From positions 62,001 through 126,000 of the forward strand of contig NZ_AQUR01000106.1 in the NCBI RefSeq assembly GCF_000372525.1: 64,000 nucleotides of DNA, in the 5' to 3' direction. Below, piece by piece: positions 50,275 to 57,930 of this stretch. The notes under the pieces are model-generated. The model had not been told where the DNA came from, did no database searches, and worked only from the letters and a program-made list of their open reading frames with translations. Made by a program: the position numbers and the translations under genes. Numbering within the stretch: position 1 is the first letter of the stretch; every line of letters starts with the position of its first letter. The DNA is from Cupriavidus neocaledonicus. Its GTDB lineage: Bacteria > Pseudomonadota > Gammaproteobacteria > Burkholderiales > Burkholderiaceae.

Positions 50275-50491
50275 GGCTGACCGAGCGGACCCCAGCTACT
50301 GCATGGGATATCGAGATGCAAAAGCAAAGGCAGCCACAAAGACGGCGGTCGCTCGCCACCCTTGTGGGGTCAACGGCGCGCAGGTCTGGCAATAGTCTGC
50401 ACAGGCGGGGGATGCCAGCGCGCTGTCCGCATCTTCCAGGCCGCGTGCTGCGCCGCGTTGCCACCGACCACACTGTCACCACCACACCATC
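50275..50491 (+). promoter_or_regulatory. Long leader with alternative pairings
   Basis: Two upstream words can pair with the same downstream segment: GACCCCA (50288-50294) with TGGGGTC (50365-50371), and CCACAA (50334-50339) with TTGTGG (50362-50367). The pairings exclude each other. The start codon at 50492 has no purine-rich ribosome binding site. This does not match a riboswitch class I know. Confidence 0.4.
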
Positions 50492-51829
50492 ATGACCCAT
50501 GTATTCCATCGCAATCCGCGCCAGCAGCTGCCCCTTGCCGTGGCCGGGCAGGGCATCGAACTGATCGACAGCACCGGCCGGCGCTACCTGGACGCCTCCG
50601 GCGGCGCCGCCGTGTCGTGCCTCGGGCACGGCCATCCGCGCGTGATCGAGGCGATCAAGTCGCAGCTGGACACCATTGCCTATGCGCACACCTCGTTCTT
50701 CACCACCGAGGTCTCGGAGACGCTGGCCGAGACCCTGGCGCAGGCCGCGCCGGGCGATCTCGATCATGTCTACTTCGTCTCGGGCGGCTCCGAGGCGGTG
50801 GAATCGGCGCTGAAGCTGGCGCGCCAGTACTTTGTCGAGGTGGGGCAGCCCGCGCGCCGCCACTTCATCGCGCGCCGCCAGAGCTATCACGGCAATACGC
50901 TCGGCGCGCTCGCCATCGGCGGCAACGCCTGGCGGCGCGAGCCGTTCCTGCCGCTGCTAGTGCCAGCGCACCACGTGTCGCCTTGCTATGCGTACCGCGA
51001 CCGCCAGGCGGGCGAGACCGATGCGCAATACGCCCGGCGGCTGGCCGACGAACTGGAAGCCCGGATCCTTGACCTCGGACCCGAAACCGTGGCGGCCTTC
51101 GTCGCCGAAACCGTGGTGGGCGCCACTGCTGGCGCGGTGCCGCCGGTGGGCGACTACCTGAAGCGCATCCGCGCCGTGTGCGACAAATACGGCGTGCTGC
51201 TGATCCTCGATGAAGTGATGTCAGGCATGGGGCGCACCGGCTACCTGTTCGCCTGCGAGGAGGACGGCGTGGTGCCCGACATCATCACCATCGCCAAGGG
51301 ACTCGGCGCCGGCTACCAGCCCATCGGCGCGATGCTGTCGACGCGCCGGATCTATGACGCCATCGTCGGCGGCAGCGGCTTTTTCCAGCACGGCCACACC
51401 TATATCGGCCACGCCACCGCCTGCGCCGCGGCCCTGGCGGTGCAGCGCGCGATCGCCGAGGACAAGCTGCTGGCCAACGTGGTGGCCCGTGGCGAGCAGC
51501 TGCGCCAGCGGCTGCGGGAGGCGCTGGGCGACCACCCCAACCTGGGCGATGTGCGCGGTCGCGGCCTGTTCGTCGGCGTGGAATTCGTCGCCGACCGCGA
51601 CAGCAAGGCCACGCTCGATCCCGCGCTGAAGACGCACGCGAGGCTCAAGTCCGCGGCGATGCAGAACGGGCTGCTGGTTTATCCGATGGGCGGCACCGTC
51701 GACGGTGTGCATGGCGACCACGTGCTGTTCGCGCCGCCGTTTATCTGCACGCCGCGGGATATCGACAATATCGTCGACCGCTTTGTGGCGTCGGTGCAGT
51801 CGGTGCTGCCGGTGAGCGTTACGGCATGA
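50492..51829 (+). CDS. Class III (omega) aminotransferase
   Basis: A 445-residue PLP-dependent aminotransferase. It shows LDASGGAAVSCLGHGHPRV near residue 30, the cofactor segments FVSGGSEAVESALKLARQY (about 90) and SYHGNTLGALAIGG (about 130), LLILDEVMSGMGRTG with the conserved Asp (about 235), and TIAKGLGAGYQPIGAM with the PLP lysine (about 270). The substrate is probably an omega-amino acid or diamine with pyruvate or 2-oxoglutarate as acceptor; it cannot be narrowed. The translation start lacks a Shine-Dalgarno sequence and follows a long leader. It is monocistronic. Confidence 0.92.
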   Translation: MTHVFHRNPRQQLPLAVAGQGIELIDSTGRRYLDASGGAAVSCLGHGHPRVIEAIKSQLDTIAYAHTSFFTTEVSETLAETLAQAAPGDLDHVYFVSGGSEAVESALKLARQYFVEVGQPARRHFIARRQSYHGNTLGALAIGGNAWRREPFLPLLVPAHHVSPCYAYRDRQAGETDAQYARRLADELEARILDLGPETVAAFVAETVVGATAGAVPPVGDYLKRIRAVCDKYGVLLILDEVMSGMGRTGYLFACEEDGVVPDIITIAKGLGAGYQPIGAMLSTRRIYDAIVGGSGFFQHGHTYIGHATACAAALAVQRAIAEDKLLANVVARGEQLRQRLREALGDHPNLGDVRGRGLFVGVEFVADRDSKATLDPALKTHARLKSAAMQNGLLVYPMGGTVDGVHGDHVLFAPPFICTPRDIDNIVDRFVASVQSVLPVSVTA

Positions 51830-51868
51830 GGCACTGAAGCGCAGCGTTTGCCGCGTGTTTGCGCCCGC

Positions 51869-51884
51869 CTCCCGCTTGCGGGAG
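51869..51884 (+). repeat. REP-like palindrome
   Basis: CTCCCGC-tt-GCGGGAG followed by AGGGGCCGGGGGAGAGGG is another member of the hairpin family seen at 35929 and 40350. It lies between convergent genes. Confidence 0.65.
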
Positions 51885-51998
51885 AGGGGCCGGGGGAGAG
51901 GGCAGGGGGTGGCATACCGCAAGCCTGACTTCGTCGGGACTCCCGCCGTTTCCCCAATCCCTCCCTGTAGTTCCCGCCCCGCCACGGTTGTGCAAACT

Positions 51999-53090
51999 CT
52001 ACAGCCTGAATTCCCCCACCACCTGTTGCAACTCCGTCGCCCGCCCGGCCAGCGCCTGGGAAGCGCTGGCCGCCTGCTCCACCAGTGCCGCGTTCTGTTG
52101 CGTGACCGTGTCCATCTGCGCCACGGCCTGGTTGACCTCGGCGATGCCGGCGCTTTGCTGTTCCGACGCCGCGGTGATCTCGCCCAGCAGGCCGGTGACG
52201 CTGGCCACCGCCTGCACGATTTCCTGCATGGTTGCGCCGGCCTGGCCGACCAGGGCCGAGCCGCTGTCGACCTGCTGCACCGAAGCGTCGATCAGCTGCT
52301 TGATCTCGCGCGCCGCCGCGGCGCTGCGCTGTGCCAGCGTGCGCACCTCGCCCGCGACCACGGCGAAGCCGCGGCCCTGTTCGCCTGCGCGGGCCGCTTC
52401 CACCGCGGCGTTCAGCGCCAGGATATTGGTCTGGAAGGCGATGCCTTCGATCACTTCGATGATATCGGTGACCTTGCGCGAGCTGGCGCTGATCGCGGAC
52501 ATGGTCTGCACCACGTTGCCGACCACTTCGCCGCCGCGCGCGGCGATGCCCGAGGCGCTGGCCGCCATGCCGTTGGCGGCGCGCGCGCGTTCGGTGTTCT
52601 GCTGCACCATCGCGGTCAGTTCGCCCATGCTCGACGCCGTTTGCTGCAGCGCCGCGGCCTGCTCTTCGGTGCGTTGCGACAGGTCGGTATTGCCGGCAGC
52701 AATCTGGTGCGAGGCGTCGGTAATGGAGTCTGTCGCGGTGCGGATGCGCGTCACCAGGTCGGTCAGCATGTCTTCCATCTCGCCCAGCCCGCCGAGCAAC
52801 CGGCCGAACTCGCCGCCGCGGTCGGTGTTGAACTCCTGGCTGAGGTCGCCCGCGGCCACGGTTTCGGCGATATGGACGGCTTCGGACAGCGGCGCCTCGA
52901 TGCTGCGCGCCAGGCCCCAGACCGCGCCTACGGCCACGCATAGCGCTACTGCGGCCAGCGCGATCAGCACGCGCCGCGCATCGGCGCCGTCCTGCATGCG
53001 CGGCACGGCTACCGCGATCCCGATCGCCATCAGCGACCACATGGCCCCAAACGCCGCGCCCAGGCGTATGCGAATGCCAAGATTCTGCAT
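51999..53090 (-). CDS. Methyl-accepting chemotaxis protein without a periplasmic sensor domain
   Basis: A 363-residue chemoreceptor started at the ATG at 53090. Two membrane helices at about residues 8-28 and 40-60 are separated by only a dozen residues, so there is no periplasmic ligand domain. A HAMP-like linker (RSIEAPLSEAVHIAETVAAGDLSQ) follows, then the signalling domain with the conserved hairpin tip IEGIAFQTNILALNAAVEAARAGEQGRGFAVVAGEVR. Methylation-helix Glu/Gln pairs are visible (QRTEEQAAALQQTASSM). No CheW-binding pentapeptide NWETF is at the C-terminus. The signal may be sensed within the membrane or cytoplasm. Other chemotaxis genes are not nearby. Confidence 0.9.
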   Translation of the reverse strand: MQNLGIRIRLGAAFGAMWSLMAIGIAVAVPRMQDGADARRVLIALAAVALCVAVGAVWGLARSIEAPLSEAVHIAETVAAGDLSQEFNTDRGGEFGRLLGGLGEMEDMLTDLVTRIRTATDSITDASHQIAAGNTDLSQRTEEQAAALQQTASSMGELTAMVQQNTERARAANGMAASASGIAARGGEVVGNVVQTMSAISASSRKVTDIIEVIEGIAFQTNILALNAAVEAARAGEQGRGFAVVAGEVRTLAQRSAAAAREIKQLIDASVQQVDSGSALVGQAGATMQEIVQAVASVTGLLGEITAASEQQSAGIAEVNQAVAQMDTVTQQNAALVEQAASASQALAGRATELQQVVGEFRL

Positions 53091-53252
53091 CTCCGTCTCC
53101 CGTCTCCGTCCCAATGCGACCCCATTGATTAACGGCGGGGAAGGGCGAGGGCTTTAGCAGATTTTTGGTAACGAAGGCGACCTGCGGTGGCTGGCCGGCA
53201 TGGGCTGCCCGTGCCGGGGAATATGGGCAATCCGTCCCGGGCTGGCATTGAC

Positions 53253-54575
53253 TCAATTCAGTCGCTTGCCCGCAGTCTCGGGCACCATCGCCAGCCCGAC
53301 CAGTGAAATCAGGCCGCAGCCGATCACATAGAGCGCCGGCGCACTGGCATTGCCGGTCAGGTCGATCAGCCAGGTGGCAATCAACTGGGCAAAGCCGCCG
53401 AATACCAGCACGCCGATGCAATAGACCACCGACAGCCCGCTTGCGCGGATGCGGCGCGGGAACAGCTCAGTGATCAGCACCACCGACGGCACCGTATTCA
53501 GCACTAGCAGCAGCGCCAGCACCGCGACCACTGCCAGCAGCATCCCCAGCGACGGCCGCGCGTTAAGCAGCATGAAGGCAGGGTAGATCAGCGCCAGCAT
53601 GGCCACGCGCGACCACAGGATGGCGGGCTTGCGGCCGATGCGGTCCGACAGCCGGCCGGCTTGCGCAGACAGTGCCACCTGCACCAGCGCGGCCACGCAG
53701 CCTGCAGCCATGCTGAGCCCGAGCGGAATCTTCAGCACCGTTGCCGCGTAGCTGGTCATGTAGTGCAGCACGATATAGGTTGCCGAGGTGCCGCCGATTG
53801 TTACCAGCACGCCGGCAACCACGACGCGCCCGTGCGCACCGAAGATCGCGGCCAGGCCGGCGCGTTCATGCCCCGGCGCGCCGGCGGCCGGCGTCCCCGC
53901 GGTTTCCTCCAGGTGGCGGCGAATATAGAGACCCAGCGGGATGACCAGGATGCCGATGGCAAACGGCACGCGCCACCCCCAGCTTTGCAGCGCGTCGGGC
54001 GACAGCCCGTTGGTCAGCGACAGCCCGACGACCGCGCCCAGCAGCACGCTGACGCCCTGGCTGAACAGCTGCCAGCTGCCGTAGTAGCCGCGCGAGTGGT
54101 CATCGGCGTACTCCATCAACAGGGCCGTCGAGGCGCCGACTTCGCCGCCGAGCGCGAAGCCCTGCAGCAGCCGCGCCAGCACGATCAGCAGCGGCGCCGC
54201 CATGCCTGCCTGCGCGTAGGTGGGCGCGACCACGAACAGCAGCGAACCCAGCCCCATCAGCCACAGCGTCAGCGCCATCGCCGGCTTGCGCCCGACACGG
54301 TCGGCATAGAGCCCGATCAGCAAGCCGCCGAGCGGGCGCGCGACAAAGCCCACGCCAAAGGTCGCCAGGGACAGCATCAGCTGGCCAATGCCGCCGGAAA
54401 CCGGAAAGAACAGCTTGCCGATCAGCACGGCGAAGAAGCTGTAGACCGTGAAATCGTAGAACTCGAGGCCATTGCCGATGGTGATGGCGGCGATCGCGCG
54501 GCGGCGGGGCGCGGCGCGCGGGACCGGCGCGACGAAGGCGCTGTCCACAGGCTGCGCGGGAAGTGGTGTCGACAT
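53253..54575 (-). CDS. MHS-family MFS transporter
   Basis: A 440-residue major facilitator of the metabolite:H+ symporter (MHS, ProP/ShiA-like) type. It shows IGNGLEFYDFTVYSFFAVLIGKLFFP near residue 34, GLYADRVGRKPAMALTLWLMG (loop 2-3 motif, near residue 88) and LLQGFALGGEVGASTALLMEYA near residue 135. A GGAGA box precedes the ATG. It probably imports an acylated amino acid or carboxylate cleaved by the M20 enzyme encoded just upstream on the same strand. That functional link is inferred from the operon. Confidence 0.92.
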   Translation of the reverse strand: MSTPLPAQPVDSAFVAPVPRAAPRRRAIAAITIGNGLEFYDFTVYSFFAVLIGKLFFPVSGGIGQLMLSLATFGVGFVARPLGGLLIGLYADRVGRKPAMALTLWLMGLGSLLFVVAPTYAQAGMAAPLLIVLARLLQGFALGGEVGASTALLMEYADDHSRGYYGSWQLFSQGVSVLLGAVVGLSLTNGLSPDALQSWGWRVPFAIGILVIPLGLYIRRHLEETAGTPAAGAPGHERAGLAAIFGAHGRVVVAGVLVTIGGTSATYIVLHYMTSYAATVLKIPLGLSMAAGCVAALVQVALSAQAGRLSDRIGRKPAILWSRVAMLALIYPAFMLLNARPSLGMLLAVVAVLALLLVLNTVPSVVLITELFPRRIRASGLSVVYCIGVLVFGGFAQLIATWLIDLTGNASAPALYVIGCGLISLVGLAMVPETAGKRLN

Positions 54576-54638
54576 GCAGTGTCTCCATGAAGGGTGGCGC
54601 CGGCCTGCGGGCCGGTCTTGGCGGATGGCGGGCGCGGG

Positions 54639-55814
54639 TCAGCCCAGGTAGCGCTCGACCAGCTTTACCCAGTAGGTGGCCGCGAGCGGCAGGCAGTCGT
54701 CGTTGAAGTCATAGCCGGGGTTGTGGACCATGCAGCCGCCCTCGCCCTCGCCGTCGCCGTTGCCGACGATCAGGTAGCAGCCCGGGCAGGCTTCCAGCAT
54801 GAAAGAAAAATCCTCGCTGCCGGTCAGCGGCGCCATGTCTTCGATCAGGCCGTCCGCGCCCAGCCAGTCGCGTGCGACCTCGCGTGCAAAAGCGGTGATG
54901 GCCGGGTCGTTGACCAGTACGGGGTAGCGGCGGTCGTAGCGCACTTCGGCGGTGGCACCGAAGCTCTCGGCCTGCGCATGGGCCAGCGCGGTGATGCGTG
55001 CCTGCAGCAGGTCGCGCACGTCGGCCTTCAGCGCGCGCACCGACAGGCGCAGCTCGGCGCTTTCCGGAATCACATTGGGCGCCTTGCCGGCTTCGATCGC
55101 GCCGACGGTGACGATCGCCATGTCGAGCGGATTTACGTTGCGCGCCACCACGGATTGCAAGGCCATCACCATCGATGCGCACGCCACCACCGGATCGACG
55201 GCCCGGTGCGGCACCGCGCCGTGGCCGCCGCGCCCGCTGACGCGGATCGTGACGGTGTCTGATGACGCCATGAACGGCCCGCCCAAAAAGCCGAACTTGC
55301 CGGTGGGGTGGCCGGGCATGTTGTGCAGCGCGAAGACCGCGTCGCACGGGAACAGGCGAAACAGGCCGTCGCGGATCATCTCGCGGGCACCGCCCATGCC
55401 CTCCTCGGCCGGCTGGAAGATGACATGCAGCGTGCCCTGGAAGGACTTGTTTTCAGCGAGGTAGCGGGCGGCGGCCAGCAGCGTGGCGGTATGGCCGTCG
55501 TGGCCGCACGCATGCATCTTGCCGTCGAGCTTGCTGGCATAGGGCAGGCCCGTGGTTTCCTGGATCGGCAAGGCATCCATGTCGGCACGCAGGCCGATGG
55601 CGCGGCCCTCGCCATGACGCAGCGTGCCGACTACGCCGGTGCCGCCCAGGCCGCGATGCACGGCATAGCCCCAGCCCTGCAGGCATTTGGCCACGAGGTC
55701 GCTGGTGGCAAATTCCTCGAAGCCCAGTTCGGGGTTGGCATGGATGCGGTGGCGCAGGTCCACCATCGCTGCTTCGATAGCGCGAATGCCGGGCAGGACG
55801 GGATCGGGTTGCAT
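54639..55814 (-). CDS. M20-family amidohydrolase (hippurate hydrolase-like)
   Basis: A 391-residue metallopeptidase-family enzyme started at the ATG at 55814 with a GGAGACG box. Metal-site segments: LRADMDALPI, GKMHACGHDGHTATLL, FQPAEEGMGGA (catalytic Glu-Glu pair) and a C-terminal GSEDFSF plus VHNPGYDFND. The Cys in HACGHDGH is typical of the aminoacylase/hippuricase branch. It hydrolyses an N-acyl or N-aroyl amino acid in the cytoplasm. It is divergent from a LysR regulator across a 122-base region with a perfect palindrome, and is followed by the MHS transporter. Confidence 0.93.
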   Translation of the reverse strand: MQPDPVLPGIRAIEAAMVDLRHRIHANPELGFEEFATSDLVAKCLQGWGYAVHRGLGGTGVVGTLRHGEGRAIGLRADMDALPIQETTGLPYASKLDGKMHACGHDGHTATLLAAARYLAENKSFQGTLHVIFQPAEEGMGGAREMIRDGLFRLFPCDAVFALHNMPGHPTGKFGFLGGPFMASSDTVTIRVSGRGGHGAVPHRAVDPVVACASMVMALQSVVARNVNPLDMAIVTVGAIEAGKAPNVIPESAELRLSVRALKADVRDLLQARITALAHAQAESFGATAEVRYDRRYPVLVNDPAITAFAREVARDWLGADGLIEDMAPLTGSEDFSFMLEACPGCYLIVGNGDGEGEGGCMVHNPGYDFNDDCLPLAATYWVKLVERYLG

Positions 55815-55901
55815 GGCGTCTCCGGGAGGTGCTGGCGGGGAATGGTGTGGACCGATCTTATGCAGCGCCCGCATGAGCCGCCAGCCGCAATACTGTTATC
55901 C

Positions 55902-55920
55902 TGACAACCAATGGTTGTCA
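55902..55920 (+). promoter_or_regulatory. Perfect palindrome between the M20 and LysR genes
   Basis: TGACAACC-AAT-GGTTGTCA lies 16 bases before the LysR start and about 90 before the M20 start. It is the probable LysR binding site controlling both directions. Confidence 0.75.
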
Positions 55921-55936
55921 CCTTCCCGGAGCCCCC

Positions 55937-56896
55937 ATGCCGATGAAACTGCACCAGATCCAGGCCCTTGTCGCGGTGGCCGATGCCGGCAGCATCCGCG
56001 CCGCCGCCCGGCTGGTCGGGCTGTCGCAGGCGGCGTTGACCAAGGCGCTGCGCGAGCTGGAAAGCGAGGCGCGCCTGCCGTTGCTGTCGCGCACCGCCAG
56101 CGGCGTGGCGCTGACCGAAGCGGGGCAACGCATGCTGGGACATGCCAGGCTGGTGGTCGGGCAACTCGCCCGCGCCAGTGAAGAACTGGCTACGCTGCGC
56201 GGCGAAGGAGTGGGACGGGTGAGCCTGAGCGTCACGCCGTGGGTCATGCTGACGTTCCTGCCGCGCGTGCTGCTGCGCTTTCGCGAGCGCATGCCCGGCG
56301 TGCAGGTGGAGATCTTCGAAGGACTGACCGCGGTGGCCTTGCCGCGCTTGCGCGAAGGCACCCTCGACTTCGCGGTGGGGCCGTTTACGGCGGCGATGTC
56401 CACGCAGGAATTCGAATGCGAGCCGTTGCTTGCCTATGACTCATGCGTCATCGCGCGGCGCGGGCATCCATGCGCGCAAACGCGCTCGCTGCACGGGCTG
56501 CTGGAGCAGGACTGGGTCGTGAACTACACCGCGGCCAGCTACGAACCCTTTATGCGCAACCTGTTCTGGCAGCATGAGGCGCGCATCGATCCCGCCCGCC
56601 TGCATTGCGCGCATTCGACCGCATTGCTGCTGGAGTTAGTGCGCAATGCCGGCATGATCAGCTATTGTCCGCAGCCGCTGCTGCTGGCCGAGCCGATGCG
56701 GGGCTGGGTCCAGGCCCTGCCTCTGGCCGAGCGGTTCGAGACCAGCCGGCTTGGCATCATTACCCGCCATAACGCCATGCGCAGCCCCGCCGCGCAATGC
56801 TTCACCGACTGCCTGCTGGAGGAAATCCGGCGCCGCGCGCGTTCGGCGGCGCAGCGGGACATCGAGTTGTTCGATGCGCTGCAAGTCCTGTATTGA
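55937..56896 (+). CDS. LysR-family transcriptional regulator
   Basis: A 319-residue regulator. The N-terminal HTH reads MKLHQIQALVAVADAGSIRAAARLVGLSQAALTKALRELESEARLPLLSRTASGVALTEAG. The effector domain starts near residue 95 (VSLSVTPWVMLTFLPRVLLRFRERMPGVQVEIFEG). The gene is divergent from the M20 amidohydrolase, the classic arrangement of a LysR regulator and its target. A GGAG box precedes the ATG; an ATG two codons later is an alternative. It probably responds to the amide substrate or its product. Confidence 0.93.
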   Translation: MPMKLHQIQALVAVADAGSIRAAARLVGLSQAALTKALRELESEARLPLLSRTASGVALTEAGQRMLGHARLVVGQLARASEELATLRGEGVGRVSLSVTPWVMLTFLPRVLLRFRERMPGVQVEIFEGLTAVALPRLREGTLDFAVGPFTAAMSTQEFECEPLLAYDSCVIARRGHPCAQTRSLHGLLEQDWVVNYTAASYEPFMRNLFWQHEARIDPARLHCAHSTALLLELVRNAGMISYCPQPLLLAEPMRGWVQALPLAERFETSRLGIITRHNAMRSPAAQCFTDCLLEEIRRRARSAAQRDIELFDALQVLY

Positions 56897-56998
56897 GCGC
56901 AGGGCCGTCGCAGGAATCGGGTCTCGGACAGCGGGGCCAGTGCCACGCTTGCCGGCCGGGCAGGGGCTTGCGCCCGGCTGGCCCGGCCCTGAGCGGCC

Positions 56999-57619
56999 TC
57001 AGGCCGCTTCCTTCAGCGCCGCCAGCGCCTGCCGGCCCGCGACCAGCTGCTGCGCCACTTCGGCGACGCGCGCACCCAGGTGTTCGGCGGTGCGCAGGTC
57101 GGCCGGCGGCGGCGCCACCTCGGCGCTCACATCCGCATCCGACTGCGCCGCCGCGCCCAGGAAGAAGCCGTGGCGGTTCAGCGAGTCCTCGCTCGACTTG
57201 GAATTGTTGTGGCCCGGGGGCAGGCCCAGGTTGACCCAGTGCATGCCGTGCTGCGCCGCGAAGATGGCGATCTGCTGCAGCGTGGCCAGCTTGTCGCCGG
57301 AGCGCGAGGCCGCGTTGGTAAAGCCTGCGGCCACCTTGTTGGCCCACTTGCCGCCCTTGGCGAACACGTTGCGCGAGGTCGCGTCCATGAAGCCCTTGAA
57401 CTGGGCCGAGGCGCTGCCCATGTAGGTCGGCGCGCCGAAGATGATGGCGTCGACCTGTTCCAGGGTGTCCCAGTGCTGGTCGATGTCCTCGACCGGGATC
57501 AGCAGGCTTTCGGCGCCCGCGACGCTTCCGGCGCCGCGCGCGACGGCCTGGGCCTGGCGGGCGGTGTGGCCGTAGCCGCTGTGGTAGACGATGGCAACGC
57601 GGGTGGAGGCGGTGGTCAT
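56999..57619 (-). CDS. WrbA-like NAD(P)H:quinone oxidoreductase / flavodoxin-fold protein
   Basis: A 206-residue FMN protein of the WrbA-like family. It has the phosphate-binding loop VYHSGYGHTARQAQAVARGA near residue 10, FGAPTYMGSASAQFKGFMDAT near residue 80, and the segment HGMHWVNLGLPPGHNN near residue 125. It should carry out two-electron reduction of quinones in the cytoplasm. The C-terminal 40 residues are Ala-rich and helical. An AGGA box precedes the ATG. Two palindromes upstream (see the intergenic entry) may regulate it. Confidence 0.88.
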   Translation of the reverse strand: MTTASTRVAIVYHSGYGHTARQAQAVARGAGSVAGAESLLIPVEDIDQHWDTLEQVDAIIFGAPTYMGSASAQFKGFMDATSRNVFAKGGKWANKVAAGFTNAASRSGDKLATLQQIAIFAAQHGMHWVNLGLPPGHNNSKSSEDSLNRHGFFLGAAAQSDADVSAEVAPPPADLRTAEHLGARVAEVAQQLVAGRQALAALKEAA

Positions 57620-57930
57620 GATTGTCGATCCTTTTGATTTCGAAAATCTGAATATCGATATGCTGCGTTGCCTCGGTGAGAGTTTGCGGGCGGCAGCGGC
57701 TGGTGAAGGAAGTGTAGGGGCGTGAAGCGCCGCTGGCAGGGCAGAATCCGCAACCAGTTGTTGAAATTTTCTGAACTTGAGTTCGCGGGTGGCCCCGGCG
57801 CCGGTCCACGGGTTTTCCCGGCGCCGCGGCGCGTAGCCACCGCGCTGCGGCCGGGATAAAGTTGCGCCATATCCACCCCGCCCGGGCGCTGCCCGACTCC
57901 GCGCCCCACCCGCAACCGCTCCCGATTCCC
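57620..57930 (-). other. Divergent region upstream of the WrbA-like and TonB receptor genes
   Basis: About 310 bases. Near the WrbA-like start are two palindromes: GATTT-cga-AAATC at 57636-57648 and ATATCGATAT at 57652-57661, possible operator sites. The rest is GC-rich and shows no gene. No Fur box was recognised before the TonB receptor. Confidence 0.45.

Larger units (their letters stand above)
49850..50491 (+). other. Intergenic region before the class III aminotransferase
   Basis: About 640 bases. It holds the terminator of the upstream regulator (49896-49915), then a GC-rich stretch without a credible gene. An AT-rich segment around 50190-50270 follows with a good sigma-70 promoter, and then a leader of about 215 bases. 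Confidence 0.6.
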
